The notes under the pieces: generated by a model
Told to the model about the DNA's origin: nothing
Databases searched by the model: none
What the model saw: only the letters and a program-made list of their open reading frames with translations
Shown: in pieces, positions 45,754-55,883 of the stretch
Layout: the number at the start of each line of letters is the position of its first letter
How positions within the stretch are numbered: position 1 is the first letter of the stretch
Source of the DNA: Luteibacter flocculans
GTDB lineage: Bacteria > Pseudomonadota > Gammaproteobacteria > Xanthomonadales > Rhodanobacteraceae
DNA: 64,000 nucleotides
Reading direction: 5' to 3'
Assembly (NCBI RefSeq): GCF_023612255.1
Contig: NZ_CP063231.1
Location: 726,001 to 790,000 of the forward strand
Program-made: the position numbers and the translations under genes

Positions 45754-47829
45754 TTACGGCGCCACGCTCGACAGCGCGACGTACGGTTCCTCGTGCGCGG
45801 TCGGATGGTTGGCTCGCCAGGCGCGGACGATCGCGCGCAGCGAGAAGAACAGCATGGTCAGCACCAGCAGCATGAACAGGGCGGTGAGGGCCATGTCCAC
45901 GCGGTTGTTGGTGATGATGCGCTGCATGTCGTCGGTGGTCTTGGCCGGCGCAAGCATCTTGCCCGCAGTCATGGCGTCCGCGTACTTCTGTGCGGCGGCA
46001 GTAAAGCTGATCTTCGCATCGAAGATCTTCTGCCAGCCCGCAGTCAGCGTGCAGATCACCAGCCATGCCGCCGGCACCGCCGGCACGAGCACGTAGCGCT
46101 CGCGCTTCAGTTTCACCGTCACGACCGTGGCAAGCATCAGCGCGATGGCGGCCAGCATCTGGTTGGCGATGCCGAACAACGGCCACAGCGTGTTGATGCC
46201 GCCCAGCGGATCGACGGCGCCTTGGTAGAGGAAGTAGCCCCACAGCCCCACGCAGATGACGGTGGCGACCACGTTGCCGATCCACGAGTCCGTCTGTTTC
46301 AGCGGCGCCCAGGCCATGCCGGCCAGTTCCTGGATCATGAAGCGCCCGACACGCGTGCCGGCGTCGACGGTGGTGAGGATGAACAGGGCTTCGAACAGGA
46401 TCGCGTAGTGATACCACAGGGCCATCATGCCCTCGCCGGGCATGATGCCGTGGAGCAATTGCGCCATGCCCACGGCCAGGGTGGGTGCACCGCCGGCACG
46501 ACCGAGGATCGTGCCCTCGCCGATGTTGCGTGCCGTGTCGGTGAGTTCGGCCGGCGTGACCAGGAAACCCCAACTGCTGATCGTCTGCGCCGCCTGCTCG
46601 GCGGTGGTGCCCACGAGGGCGCCGGGGGAGTTCATGGCGAAGTACACGCCCGGATGCAACGAAGCCGCGGCGATCAACGCCATGATCGCCACAAATGCCT
46701 CCATCAGCATGCCGCCGTAACCGACCATGCGCGCTTCGCCTTCGTTGGCGAGCAGCTTCGGCGTGGTACCCGACGCGATGATCGAATGCCAGCCGGATAC
46801 CGCACCGCAGGCGATGGTGATGAACAGGAACGGGAACAGGTTGCCGGCGAAGACCGGCCCCGTGCCATCGATGAACTTCGTGATCGCCGGCATCTGCAGC
46901 GTGGGTGCGGCGAGGAAGATCGCGAGCGCGAGCAGGGCGATCGTGCCGATCTTGAGGAACGTGGACAGGTAATCGCGCGGCGCGAGCAGCAGCCACACCG
47001 GCAATACCGAGGCGAAGAATCCATAGCCGATCAGCAGCCAGGCCAGCGCCTTTGCGTCGAAGTCGAACAGCGCGGCGAGGGCGGGCGTGTCGTTTACCGT
47101 CTTGCCGTACCAGATCGACGCAAGCAGAAGCACCAGGCCAATGAGCGAAACCTCAAGGATGCGGCCGGGGCGGATATAGCGAAGGTACAGGCCCATGAGC
47201 AGCGCGATGGGAATCGTCGCGGCGACGGTGAAGGTGCCCCATGGGCTGTGCGTCAGTGCCTTGACCACGACCAGCGCGAGTACCGCCAGCACGATCATCA
47301 TCAACACCAGCACGCCCACCATGGCGATGACGCCCGGGACTTCGCCCAGCTCTTCACGCAGCATATGACCGAGCGAGCGGCCGTCGCGGCGAAGCGAGAG
47401 GCCGAGGATCATGAAGTCCTGCACGGCGCCTGCGAACACCACGCCGACGAGAATCCACAGCGTGCCCGGCAGGTAGCCCATCTGCGCGGCGAGCACCGGG
47501 CCCACGAGCGGTCCGGCGCCCGCGATCGCGGCGAAGTGATGGCCGAAGACCACCCAGCGATCCGTAGGCACGTAATCCAGGCCGTCGTTGCGGAGCACGG
47601 AAGGTGTGGCGCGCGAGGGATCGAGTTGGAGCACGCGGTTCGCGATCAGGCGGCTATAGAAGCGATAGCCGATCAGGAAGACGGCGATGGACGCAGTCAC
47701 CAGCCAGATGGCGTTGATGGGCTCGCCCCGTCGCAGGGCGACGACGCCGAGGCACCAGGCCCCGACGATGGCGATGGCGGCCCACAGGATCTTGCCTGCG
47801 GGGCTCGGTTTTGGAATGGCGCTGTGCAT
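45754..47829 (-). CDS. cstA: Carbon-starvation protein CstA (pyruvate/peptide transporter family)
   Basis: A 691-residue polytopic inner-membrane transporter of the CstA family with about 16-18 TM helices. Characteristic parts are the GHHFAAIAGAGPLVGPVLAAQ block near 110-130, RDGRSLGHMLREELG, and WHSIIASGTTPKLLANE. E. coli CstA takes up pyruvate and possibly peptides at carbon limitation. ATG 47829 is used because GGAG precedes it by eight bases; an in-frame ATG 30 bases upstream lacks this. It is followed by the YbdD-like gene. Confidence 0.93.
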   Translation of the reverse strand: MHSAIPKPSPAGKILWAAIAIVGAWCLGVVALRRGEPINAIWLVTASIAVFLIGYRFYSRLIANRVLQLDPSRATPSVLRNDGLDYVPTDRWVVFGHHFAAIAGAGPLVGPVLAAQMGYLPGTLWILVGVVFAGAVQDFMILGLSLRRDGRSLGHMLREELGEVPGVIAMVGVLVLMMIVLAVLALVVVKALTHSPWGTFTVAATIPIALLMGLYLRYIRPGRILEVSLIGLVLLLASIWYGKTVNDTPALAALFDFDAKALAWLLIGYGFFASVLPVWLLLAPRDYLSTFLKIGTIALLALAIFLAAPTLQMPAITKFIDGTGPVFAGNLFPFLFITIACGAVSGWHSIIASGTTPKLLANEGEARMVGYGGMLMEAFVAIMALIAAASLHPGVYFAMNSPGALVGTTAEQAAQTISSWGFLVTPAELTDTARNIGEGTILGRAGGAPTLAVGMAQLLHGIMPGEGMMALWYHYAILFEALFILTTVDAGTRVGRFMIQELAGMAWAPLKQTDSWIGNVVATVICVGLWGYFLYQGAVDPLGGINTLWPLFGIANQMLAAIALMLATVVTVKLKRERYVLVPAVPAAWLVICTLTAGWQKIFDAKISFTAAAQKYADAMTAGKMLAPAKTTDDMQRIITNNRVDMALTALFMLLVLTMLFFSLRAIVRAWRANHPTAHEEPYVALSSVAP

Positions 47830-48026
47830 GGTTTGGAGCTCCCCTTGCGGATGCTCCAAGGGTCGTCCCCCGTGCCGGTGGGGGTCAATCGCTGGGACCG
47901 GTTTCCGGCATTAGCCATTGGTCGAATGGCGCATGCCGGATTGACGCCATGGGGCCCCCTGAGGAGGCTTGAGCCGAGGGGCGTCCGGCGCCATGCTGGG
48001 GTCTCCCCATTCCCCAGGGAACCACC

Positions 48027-48563
48027 ATGATTCGCGAGATCCTCAAGATGGGCGACGAGCGCCTTCTGCGCATCGCCCCGCCCGTACCGGAGGCGATGAT
48101 CGGCTCGGCCGAGCTGGACCAGCTCATCGAGGACATGTTCGACACGATGCACGACGCCGGCGGCGTAGGCCTCGCTGCGCCCCAGATCGGGGTCGACCTG
48201 CAACTGGTGATCTTCGGCTTCGACAGCAGCGAGCGCTATCCGGACGCCCCGCCGGTGCCGCAGACGATTCTGCTCAATCCGGTCATCACGCCTCTGTCCC
48301 AAGACATGGAAGAGAGCTGGGAAGGCTGCCTTTCCGTACCCGGCCTGCGCGGGGCGGTGAACCGCTACTCGCTGATCCGCTATCAAGGGGTGGACCCGAA
48401 GGGCCAGCCCATCGATCGCACCGCCGAAGGGTTCCACGCCCGCGTGGTCCAGCACGAGTGCGATCACCTGATTGGACGGCTATATCCTTCGCGCATCACC
48501 GACTTTACGAAGTTCGGGTTTACCGACGTGATGTTCCCCGGCATGGACATCGGGGACGACTGA
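48027..48563 (+). CDS. def: Peptide deformylase
   Basis: Metalloenzyme of 178 residues that removes the N-formyl group from nascent proteins. The three motifs are intact: [10 protein letters not shown] (about 46-55), EGCLSVPG and HECDHL, giving the Cys and two His metal ligands and the catalytic Glu. It is an iron-type PDF by family knowledge. The start of 48027 has GGAACCACC-type weak upstream signal. There is no fmt next to it, so it is probably an additional or separate copy of the gene. Confidence 0.93.
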   Translation: MIREILKMGDERLLRIAPPVPEAMIGSAELDQLIEDMFDTMHDAGGVGLAAPQIGVDLQLVIFGFDSSERYPDAPPVPQTILLNPVITPLSQDMEESWEGCLSVPGLRGAVNRYSLIRYQGVDPKGQPIDRTAEGFHARVVQHECDHLIGRLYPSRITDFTKFGFTDVMFPGMDIGDD

Positions 48564-48581
48564 GCCTGCGGCCGGCGCGGG

Positions 48582-48965
48582 TCACTCCGCGTCGGCCAGT
48601 GCCTCGATGATGACCAGCAGGGCCTTGCGGCGCTCCTTGGGCAGGCGGCTGACCAGCCCGACGAGGCGGAGCTGTTCCCGCGAGTCGGCGCGGTAGAGGG
48701 CGGGGCTTTCGCGTACGCCCGTGGCACCGCTGGGCGAGCCGCGACCGGTGGCCAGCCATTCGAAGTTCACGCCGAACCGGGTCGCCATGTCGATCTGGCG
48801 CTCGAGTTCCGGGAGACCAAGGTCGCTGAGCCATTTCCTCGCGGTTTCCCGGCTGACGTCGAAAAGATCGGCCAGCTGGGTGATGCGCCCGCGGCCTTTC
48901 TTGACGCCAGCCATGTCCAATGCGACATGCAGGCGCTGGGAAAAACCTCGGTTGATAGGTGGCAT
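48582..48965 (-). CDS. XRE-type HTH transcriptional regulator
   Basis: A 127-residue regulator with a lambda-repressor-like HTH in the N-terminal half: RITQLADLFDVSRETARKWLSDLGLP at about 27-52, preceded by SQRLHVALDMAGV. The rest is a short helical tail with no peptidase domain, so it is not a full LexA/CI-type protein. Similar small HTH proteins occur widely in xanthomonads and on prophages; no other phage gene is near. It converges on def, 18 bases from its stop. Confidence 0.8.
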   Translation of the reverse strand: MPPINRGFSQRLHVALDMAGVKKGRGRITQLADLFDVSRETARKWLSDLGLPELERQIDMATRFGVNFEWLATGRGSPSGATGVRESPALYRADSREQLRLVGLVSRLPKERRKALLVIIEALADAE

Positions 48966-49087
48966 GACAACTCCGGTGAGACGCTAAGGCGCTTCGAGCC
49001 CGGTATTGTTCGATAGCGTGGAGCGGGAGCGTAAGCCTTTTGCAGTTGCCAAATCATGCAATTTGCGACTGCTTTTGAAATTATCGC

Positions 49088-49900
49088 TCACTGGCGGAAG
49101 CTGTTGACGAACTTTCTCATTTCTTCCGCCGCTCGATGTGCTAGGTCGGCGTAATCGGGGCCGGCGCTAGCGTAAAGGATGGCGCGCGAGGAAGAAATCA
49201 TCAGACCGGTGCCGTCGGCCGTCCGTCCGTGGGCCATGACCGCACCCACATCGCCGCCCTGAGCACCGATTCCCGGCACCAGCAAGGGCATGTCGCCGAC
49301 GACCGCACGTACGCGGCCGAGCTCTTCCGGCCAGGTGGCACCGGTAACCAGCGCGCAATTGCCGTTTTTGTTCCACTCGCGGGCGATGGTCTCGGCGACC
49401 CGCAGGTAGAGCGGCTGGCCGCCGCAGTCGAGCGCCTGGAAATCCTTGCCGCCGGGGTTGGAGGTCCGGCAGAGCAGGATCACGCCCTTGTCGGCGCGTT
49501 CCAAAAAAGGCGCCACGGAATCGTGGCCGAGGTACGGGTTCAAGGTGACGGCGTCGGCGTCGTAGCGGTCGAACGCCTCGCTGGCGTAATGCTTGGCCGT
49601 GGATCCGATGTCGCCGCGCTTGGCATCGAGGATCACCGGGATGCCAGGGTGTTTGTCGTGGATATGCGCGATCAGCCGCTCCAGCACGCCCTCGGCTCGC
49701 TGCGCGGCGAAGTGCGCGATCTGCGGTTTGAAGGCGCAGACGACGCCGGCCGTGGCATCGACGATGTCGCGGCAGAACGTGAAGATGCCTTCCGGACCCG
49801 ACAGTCCTGCGGGAAGACGACCCGGTTCCGGATCGAGCCCCACGCAGACCAGCGAGTCGTTGCGACGCCAGGCGTCCTTGAGGGCGGTCATGAAATTCAT
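49088..49900 (-). CDS. pyrF: Orotidine 5'-phosphate decarboxylase, type 2
   Basis: Pyrimidine biosynthesis enzyme of 270 residues converting OMP to UMP. The catalytic Asp/Lys pair is in [22 protein letters not shown]. The length and [10 protein letters not shown] start match the longer type 2 enzyme (PF00215 subfamily 2) common in proteobacteria and actinobacteria rather than E. coli PyrF. ATG 49900 is used as start. A REPIN-like element separates it from ettA. Confidence 0.92.
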   Translation of the reverse strand: MNFMTALKDAWRRNDSLVCVGLDPEPGRLPAGLSGPEGIFTFCRDIVDATAGVVCAFKPQIAHFAAQRAEGVLERLIAHIHDKHPGIPVILDAKRGDIGSTAKHYASEAFDRYDADAVTLNPYLGHDSVAPFLERADKGVILLCRTSNPGGKDFQALDCGGQPLYLRVAETIAREWNKNGNCALVTGATWPEELGRVRAVVGDMPLLVPGIGAQGGDVGAVMAHGRTADGTGLMISSSRAILYASAGPDYADLAHRAAEEMRKFVNSFRQ

Positions 49901-49928
49901 GGGGTGGACCTCGGTGGAGCGGTCTCCC

Positions 49929-50010
49929 GTAGGAGCCGCCATGGCGGCGAGGGCAGACCCCTCGCCGCATCATTGCTTCGTTGGCTTTTCGCCGCCATGG
50001 CGGCTCCCAT
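49929..50010. repeat. REPIN-like element between ettA and pyrF
   Basis: A single unit: GTAGGAGCCGCCATGGCGGC at the left end, GCCGCCATGGCGGCTCCCAT at the right end, and CTTCGTTGGCTTTTCG before the right palindrome. Left and right ends are inverted copies, as in the array at 38.5 kb, but the palindrome core is CCATGG instead of CCCGGG. Confidence 0.85.
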
Positions 50011-50019
50011 AGTTCTGGG

Positions 50020-51678
50020 TCAGACCAGCTTCTTGTACTTCACGCGCTTCGGACCGGCTTCGTCGCCGAGGCGGCGCTTCTTGTCGGCTTCGTATTCGTT
50101 GTAGTTGCCGGGGAAGAACTCGACGTGCGAATCGCCTTCGAACGCGATGATGTGCGTGGCGATGCGGTCGAGGAACCAGCGGTCATGCGAGATGACCACC
50201 GCGCAGCCGGGGAACTCCAGCAAGGCGTCTTCCAGCGCGCGCAGCGTTTCGACGTCCAGATCGTTCGAGGGTTCGTCGAGCAGCAGCACGTTGCCGCCCT
50301 GCAGAAGAGTCTTCGCCATGTGCAGACGGCCACGCTCACCGCCGGACAACTGACCCACGATCTTCTGCTGGTCGGTGCCCTTGAAGTTGAAGCGGCCGAT
50401 ATAGGCACGCGACTGGATCTCGAAGTTGCCGATGGTGAGGATGTCCGAGCCGCCCGACACTTCCTGCCAGACGTTGTTCTTCGGGTCGAGCGCATCGCGC
50501 GACTGGTCGACGTAGGCCAGCTTGACCGTGTGGCCGAGCTTCACCTCGCCGCTGTCCGGGGTTTCCTTGCCCATGATCATCTTCATGAGCGTGGACTTAC
50601 CGGCGCCGTTGGGACCGATCACGCCGACGATGGCGCCGGGCGGAATCTTGAACGACAGGTCTTCGATCAGCACGCGGTCGCCGAAGGACTTGGTAACGTT
50701 CTTGAACTCGATCACTTCCTGGCCCAGGCGTTCGCCCGGCGGGATGAAGATCTCGTTCGTTTCGTTACGGCGCTGGTACTCGACCGAGTTGAGTTCCTCG
50801 AATCGGTTGAGACGCGCCTTGCCCTTCGACTGGCGGCCCTTCGATGCGGAGCGCACCCATTCGAGTTCCTTTTGGATGGCCTTCTGGCGCGACTTCTCTT
50901 GCTGGGCTTCCTGCTTCAGGCGCTCGTCCTTCTGCACGAGCCACTCGGTGTAGTTGCCCTTCCAGGGAATGCCGCGGCCGCGATCCAGCTCGAGAATCCA
51001 CTCGGCGGCGTTGTCGAGGAAGTAGCGGTCATGGGTGACCGCGACCACCGTGCCGGGGTAGTCGTGGAGGAAGGTTTCCAGCCAGTCCACCGATTCGGCG
51101 TCCAGATGGTTGGTGGGCTCATCGAGGAGGAGCATGTCGGGCTTGGACAGCAGCAGGCGGCACAGCGCCACGCGGCGCTTCTCGCCGCCCGACAGCGGCC
51201 CGATCTTGGCGTCCCATGGCGGCAGGCGCAGGGCGTCGGCCGCGACTTCCAACTGGCGTTCCAGGGCGTGGGCATCGTTGGCGGCCAGAACGCCCTCAAG
51301 GCGTTCCTGCTCCTTCGCCAGCGCGTCGAAGTCGGCGCCTTCCTCGGCGTAGGCCGCGTATACCTCTTCCAACCGCTTCTGGGCGTCGAGCACTTCCGAT
51401 ACGCCTTCCTCGACGGCTTCGCGGACGGTCTTCTCCGGGTCGAGATCCGGCTCCTGCGCGAGGTAGCCGATCTTGGTGCCGGGATTGGCGCGGGCTTCGC
51501 CCTGGAAGTCCTTGTCGACGCCGGCCATGATCCGCAGCACCGTGGACTTGCCCGCGCCGTTCAGGCCGAGCAGGCCGATCTTGGCGCCTGGGAAGAACGA
51601 CAGCGAGATGTCCTTGATGATCTGGCGCTTCGGGGGGACGATCTTGCTCACCCCGTTCATGGTGTAGATGTATTGCAT
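50020..51678 (-). CDS. ettA: Energy-dependent translational throttle protein EttA (ABC-F)
   Basis: ABC-F ATPase of 552 residues with two nucleotide-binding domains and no membrane domain. Walker A motifs GLNGAGKST and GPNGAGKST, two signature motifs (LSGGEKRRVALC and LSGGERGRLHMA), Walker B LLLDEPTNHLD and LLLDEPSNDLD, and an interdomain arm are present. EttA binds the ribosomal E site and restrains initiation at low energy. ATG 51678 is chosen because GGAG precedes it and the upstream extension is not conserved. It is monocistronic by the spacing to the next gene. Confidence 0.95.
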   Translation of the reverse strand: MQYIYTMNGVSKIVPPKRQIIKDISLSFFPGAKIGLLGLNGAGKSTVLRIMAGVDKDFQGEARANPGTKIGYLAQEPDLDPEKTVREAVEEGVSEVLDAQKRLEEVYAAYAEEGADFDALAKEQERLEGVLAANDAHALERQLEVAADALRLPPWDAKIGPLSGGEKRRVALCRLLLSKPDMLLLDEPTNHLDAESVDWLETFLHDYPGTVVAVTHDRYFLDNAAEWILELDRGRGIPWKGNYTEWLVQKDERLKQEAQQEKSRQKAIQKELEWVRSASKGRQSKGKARLNRFEELNSVEYQRRNETNEIFIPPGERLGQEVIEFKNVTKSFGDRVLIEDLSFKIPPGAIVGVIGPNGAGKSTLMKMIMGKETPDSGEVKLGHTVKLAYVDQSRDALDPKNNVWQEVSGGSDILTIGNFEIQSRAYIGRFNFKGTDQQKIVGQLSGGERGRLHMAKTLLQGGNVLLLDEPSNDLDVETLRALEDALLEFPGCAVVISHDRWFLDRIATHIIAFEGDSHVEFFPGNYNEYEADKKRRLGDEAGPKRVKYKKLV

Positions 51679-51771
51679 GGACGCTCCGAGGGGATGGGAC
51701 GCGCGCCGGCGCCGCGCGCCGATGGGCAAAAGCCAATTATAGCGGGTTGGCGGCGCCGTCCAGCAGGGTCG

Positions 51772-52773
51772 TCACTTTCGCCGGTTGGCCGCTATGTAGC
51801 GACGGATGTACTCGTCATTGGCCCCGGAGTAGTACCAGCACGGAATTCGGGCGAACTCGCTGTCCTTCATGTTCGTGATGCACCAGAAACGATCCTCGGC
51901 GGCCTCGTGGGTGGCGCCAAAAAGGTGGCCCATTTCGTGGGCGAAGACATGCCGGTGCCCCCGGTTGCTGATGATCGACGCCCCGAATTTCTCCACCGCG
52001 ACCCCCAGCCTGTTCGACGGCCAGTTGGTCGGCGGCCTGTCCACGAACAGGACGAATTTCGTCAGGCGGGTGATGGCCGCGCCCTCGGATCGGGCGAATT
52101 TCGCGCCGCGCTGGGCTACGTCCAGCGCACGCTCGAAGTCCCGGCCCTCGTCGTAGTTCAGGTCGGTGATCCCCGGCACGTGGTCGCGCACGCTCACTCG
52201 GACCGGCATACCCGGCTTGATGGTCTTTTCCATGTCCTTGATCCACCAGTCGACGTAGCGGTTCAGGAACTTGGCGTGGTCATTTTCGCCTGCGGTGTCG
52301 TGCAGGAAGATCCAGATGTGGATCGCGTCTTCCGGCGCGGCGTCGGCATCCGACTCGACTACGGTGTATGCGGTCGCGTTCGTCAGAGCGACCGGGGCCG
52401 GCAGGGCTTCGCCGGGTGCAGGGAGCGCATCGGTCGCGTCTGCGAGCGTCATGACGGGCTCATTTTCATCGGCTCCGACGAGGTTCAGGCCCGTGTCGGT
52501 GCGCACGATCAGCGCCGGCCGGCCATTCACTGTCGCTTCGAAGAGCCTGGCGGAACCGCTTTGCGGGGTATCGATCTGGCTGTACAGGCGCTGGGTGACG
52601 GTGGCGCACCGCTGGCCGCTCTCAGGCGTCGGCAGGCACACGCGCGTCGGCAGCCCCCTGGCTATCTGGGCGTCGAAGGACGCCAGGTCGTCTGCGGAGG
52701 CGTGAGCGGTCGGTGAGCCAGTGGCGAATGACAGGCACAGGGCGGTGGCGAGGATGCTATTGCGGAGCTTCAC
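51772..52773 (-). CDS. Secreted metzincin-like zinc metalloprotease
   Basis: A 333-residue protein with signal peptide MKLRNSILATALCLSFATGS (cleavage near 26). The zinc-binding motif HEMGHLFGATHE (279-290) supplies H279, E280, H283 and H289, the HExxHxxGxxH of metzincins, followed by M302 in TNMKD as a possible Met-turn and a cysteine pair C298/C312. The N-terminal about 240 residues look like a propeptide or unknown beta domain. It resembles reprolysin-like proteases by the core only. Its substrate is unknown. Confidence 0.8.
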   Translation of the reverse strand: MKLRNSILATALCLSFATGSPTAHASADDLASFDAQIARGLPTRVCLPTPESGQRCATVTQRLYSQIDTPQSGSARLFEATVNGRPALIVRTDTGLNLVGADENEPVMTLADATDALPAPGEALPAPVALTNATAYTVVESDADAAPEDAIHIWIFLHDTAGENDHAKFLNRYVDWWIKDMEKTIKPGMPVRVSVRDHVPGITDLNYDEGRDFERALDVAQRGAKFARSEGAAITRLTKFVLFVDRPPTNWPSNRLGVAVEKFGASIISNRGHRHVFAHEMGHLFGATHEAAEDRFWCITNMKDSEFARIPCWYYSGANDEYIRRYIAANRRK

Positions 52774-52986
52774 GGTCGAATCCTTTCGATGTCGGACCCC
52801 ATCGGTCCGGCGGCGAACCTTACCCAGGGTCGAGGGCGAAGCCCGTAGGGCCTTCCTGTTCGTGCCTGTGGGCGGCCGCCGCTGCGTGGTCGGCCCAGGG
52901 CGGTGAGAAACCCCGGCAGTGGCCGTAAACCCCGCTGCACGCTACACTTTCGGTCTTCTTTCCCCACCCGTTCCCACGAGGTCGAG

Positions 52987-54243
52987 ATGTTCCCGAAGGA
53001 TGCAACGATCGCCGGCTACGACGACGAACTCGCCAAGGCCATCGCCGACGAGTCCCGTCGCCAGGAAGATCACGTCGAGCTGATCGCCTCGGAGAACTAC
53101 GCAAGCCCGCGCGTGATGGAGGCCCAGGGGTCTTCGCTCACGAACAAGTATGCCGAGGGCTATCCGGGCAAGCGCTACTACGGCGGTTGCGAATTCGTGG
53201 ACGTCGCCGAGCGGCTGGCCATCGACCGCCTCAAGAAGCTGTTTGGCGCCGACTACGCAAACGTCCAGCCGCATTCGGGTTCGCAGGCGAACCAGGCGGT
53301 CTACTTCGCGTTGCTGCAGCCGGGCGACACGATCCTGGGCATGAGCCTCGCGCACGGCGGCCATCTCACCCACGGCGCCAAGGTCAATCTCTCCGGCAAG
53401 ATCTTCAATGCCGTGCAGTACGGCATCGATCCCGACACCGGTCTGGTGAACTACGACGAAGTCGAGCGACTGGCGGTCGAACACAAGCCGAAGATGATCG
53501 TGGCAGGCTTCTCCGCGTATTCGCAGGTGCTCGACTGGGCGCGTTTCCGCGCCATTGCCGACAAGGTCGGCGCCTACCTGTTCGTGGACATGGCGCACAT
53601 TGCCGGTCTCGTTGCTGCAGGCGTCTATCCGAGCCCCATCGATCATGCGCACGTCGTCACCTCCACCACGCACAAGACGCTGCGCGGTCCGCGCGGCGGC
53701 ATCATCGTCGCGAAGGGATTGGGCGAAGAACTCGAGAAGAAAATGCAGTCGGTGGTCTTCCCGGGGATCCAGGGCGGCCCGTTGATGCATGTGATCGCCG
53801 CCAAGGCCGTCGCCTTCAAGGAAGCGCTGGAGCCGGCGTTCACCGAGTACCAGAAGCAGGTGGTGAAGAACGCGAAGGCCATGGCCAAGACGCTGATGGA
53901 TCGTGGCTACAAGATCGTTTCCGGCGGCACCGAAAACCACCTGATGCTGATCGACCTCATCGGCCGCGACGTCACCGGCAAGGACGCGGAAGCGGCGCTC
54001 GGCAAAGCGCACATCACCGTGAACAAGAACGCGGTTCCCAACGACCCGCGCTCGCCCTTCGTGACCTCCGGCCTGCGTGTCGGTACGCCCGCGATCACCA
54101 CGCGCGGCTACAAGGAAGCCGACACGGTGGAACTCGCGCACTGGATCTGCAACGTGCTCGATGCGCCGGGCGACGAAAGCGTGATCGCCACGGTGCGCGA
54201 GAAGGTGACCGCACAGTGCGCCAAGTTCCCGGTGTACGGCTGA
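52987..54243 (+). CDS. glyA: Serine hydroxymethyltransferase
   Basis: PLP enzyme of 418 residues interconverting serine and glycine with tetrahydrofolate, main source of one-carbon units. The PLP lysine lies in [14 protein letters not shown] near residue 228, and [20 protein letters not shown] starts the family N-terminal pattern. ATG 52987 with GAGG upstream is used; an in-frame upstream start would add 28 poorly conserved residues. nrdR begins three bases after the stop, so they share a transcript. Confidence 0.97.
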   Translation: MFPKDATIAGYDDELAKAIADESRRQEDHVELIASENYASPRVMEAQGSSLTNKYAEGYPGKRYYGGCEFVDVAERLAIDRLKKLFGADYANVQPHSGSQANQAVYFALLQPGDTILGMSLAHGGHLTHGAKVNLSGKIFNAVQYGIDPDTGLVNYDEVERLAVEHKPKMIVAGFSAYSQVLDWARFRAIADKVGAYLFVDMAHIAGLVAAGVYPSPIDHAHVVTSTTHKTLRGPRGGIIVAKGLGEELEKKMQSVVFPGIQGGPLMHVIAAKAVAFKEALEPAFTEYQKQVVKNAKAMAKTLMDRGYKIVSGGTENHLMLIDLIGRDVTGKDAEAALGKAHITVNKNAVPNDPRSPFVTSGLRVGTPAITTRGYKEADTVELAHWICNVLDAPGDESVIATVREKVTAQCAKFPVYG

Positions 54244-54246
54244 TCG

Positions 54247-54762
54247 ATGCACTGTCCGTTCTGCCAGCATGAAGACACGCGCGTGATCGACTCCCGTCTT
54301 ACCGAAGACGGGAGCACGGTGCGCCGGCGTCGTGAATGCCCGCAGTGCGGCGAGCGCTTCAACACATTCGAAACCGCCGAACTGAAACTGCCCACGGTGG
54401 TGAAGTCGGGCGACCGTCGCGAACCGTTCGACGAACATAAGTTGCGCGTGAGCTTCGAGCGCGCTCTGCAGAAGCGGCCGGTGGCGAGCGACGCGGTGGA
54501 TACCGCCGTGCGCGCCGTCACCAACGACCTGCGTCGCAGCGGCGAGCGCGAGGTGCCCTCGCGCCAGGTTGGCGAGCTGGTGATGCGCGAGCTGAAGAAG
54601 CTCGACCAGGTCGCCTACGTGCGATTCGCGTCGGTCTATCGTCGCTTCGAGGACGTCCACGCGTTCCGCGAGGAGATCGAGAAGCTGGAGCGCGACCTGC
54701 CGTCGCTGGAGGGCCTGCAACTGCCCCTGCTGGAAGCGGCGCGGCGCGGTCGCAAGCCCTGA
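54247..54762 (+). CDS. nrdR: Ribonucleotide reductase repressor NrdR
   Basis: A 171-residue repressor of nrd genes. The N-terminal zinc ribbon is C-x2-C (MHCPFCQ) with CPQCG, followed by the ATP-cone domain ([30 protein letters not shown]). NrdR binds NrdR boxes upstream of ribonucleotide reductase operons in response to dATP. It is transcribed from glyA and its stop overlaps the ribD start (TGATG). Confidence 0.97.
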   Translation: MHCPFCQHEDTRVIDSRLTEDGSTVRRRRECPQCGERFNTFETAELKLPTVVKSGDRREPFDEHKLRVSFERALQKRPVASDAVDTAVRAVTNDLRRSGEREVPSRQVGELVMRELKKLDQVAYVRFASVYRRFEDVHAFREEIEKLERDLPSLEGLQLPLLEAARRGRKP

Positions 54763-55883
54763 TGTCCCGCCCGTTCTTCCCCGCCATGGACCATGTCCAT
54801 ATGGCGCACGCGCTGCGTCTTGCCGCGCGCGGGTTGCATACCACCCAACCGAATCCTCGCGTCGGCTGCGTGATTGCTCGTAGCGATACGGTGCTTGGTA
54901 CCGGCTGGCACCAGCGTGCCGGTGAGCCGCATGCGGAGGTGTACGCGTTACGGGAAGCGGGGGATGCCGCACGCGGTGCCACCGCCTACGTGACGCTCGA
55001 GCCTTGCGCACACTTCGGCCGCACGCCGCCCTGCGCAGATGCCTTGATCGCCGCGGGCGTGGGGCGTGTGGTGATTGCGCACGAAGATCCGTTCGACAAG
55101 GTGGCTGGCGCCGGCATCGAGAAACTTCGCGCTGCGGGTATCGGTGTGCAGGTAGGCCTGATGCGCGAGGCGGCGCATGAGCTGAACATCGGCTTCTTCA
55201 GCCGTATCCAGCGCGGTCGCCCCTGGGTACGCGTGAAGCTCGCGATGAGTCTCGATGGTCGCACCGCGCTCGCGGACGGCGCGTCGAAGTGGATCACGGG
55301 CGAAGCCGCGCGTGCCGATGTACAGCGCTGGCGCGCACGGGCCTCGGCCATTCTTTCGGCGAGTGGCACGGTACTGGCGGACGATCCGCACCTGACCGTG
55401 CGCCTGCCGGACAACGAGCCCTTCGTGCCGCCGCTGCGCGTGGTTCTCGATACCTCGCTGCGCACGCCGGCAAATGCGAAGGTGCTCGACGATGCCGCGC
55501 CGAGCGTGCTGTTGCACGCGCCGGACGTGTCGGTGCCCGCCTCGCTTGCTGATGTCGCTCATGCGTCCATTCGTCGTGGCGACGACGGTAGATTGGACCT
55601 GCGCGCCGCGCTGCACTGGCTCGCGCAACGCGACATCAATGAAGTGCATGTGGAAGCCGGTCCGGTGCTGTGCGGCGCGCTGCTGGCGGCCGGGCTGGCC
55701 GACGAACTGCTCGTCTACGTGGCGCCGATCCTGCTCGGTCATACGGGCCGCCCGATGCTCACCCTGCCGCCGCTGGACGACATGGCGTCGCGCTGGAAGC
55801 TCGACACCGTGGACCGCCGTCAGGTCGGCGACGACACGCGCCTGCAATTGCGTCCGGCTGCCGCGAAGCACGAGGCGGCGTGA
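54762..55883 (+). CDS. ribD: Bifunctional riboflavin deaminase/reductase RibD
   Basis: A 373-residue enzyme with an N-terminal zinc deaminase domain (PHAEVYALREAG, LEPCAHFGRTPPC) that deaminates the pyrimidine, and a C-terminal reductase domain (VKLAMSLDGRTAL, VEAGPVLCGALLAAGLADEL) that uses NADPH to reduce the ribose. These are the second and third steps of riboflavin synthesis. It is coupled to nrdR at the start and to the Gfo/Idh gene at the end (GTGA overlap). It lies upstream of the FMN riboswitch and so escapes its control. Confidence 0.95.
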   Translation: MSRPFFPAMDHVHMAHALRLAARGLHTTQPNPRVGCVIARSDTVLGTGWHQRAGEPHAEVYALREAGDAARGATAYVTLEPCAHFGRTPPCADALIAAGVGRVVIAHEDPFDKVAGAGIEKLRAAGIGVQVGLMREAAHELNIGFFSRIQRGRPWVRVKLAMSLDGRTALADGASKWITGEAARADVQRWRARASAILSASGTVLADDPHLTVRLPDNEPFVPPLRVVLDTSLRTPANAKVLDDAAPSVLLHAPDVSVPASLADVAHASIRRGDDGRLDLRAALHWLAQRDINEVHVEAGPVLCGALLAAGLADELLVYVAPILLGHTGRPMLTLPPLDDMASRWKLDTVDRRQVGDDTRLQLRPAAAKHEAA

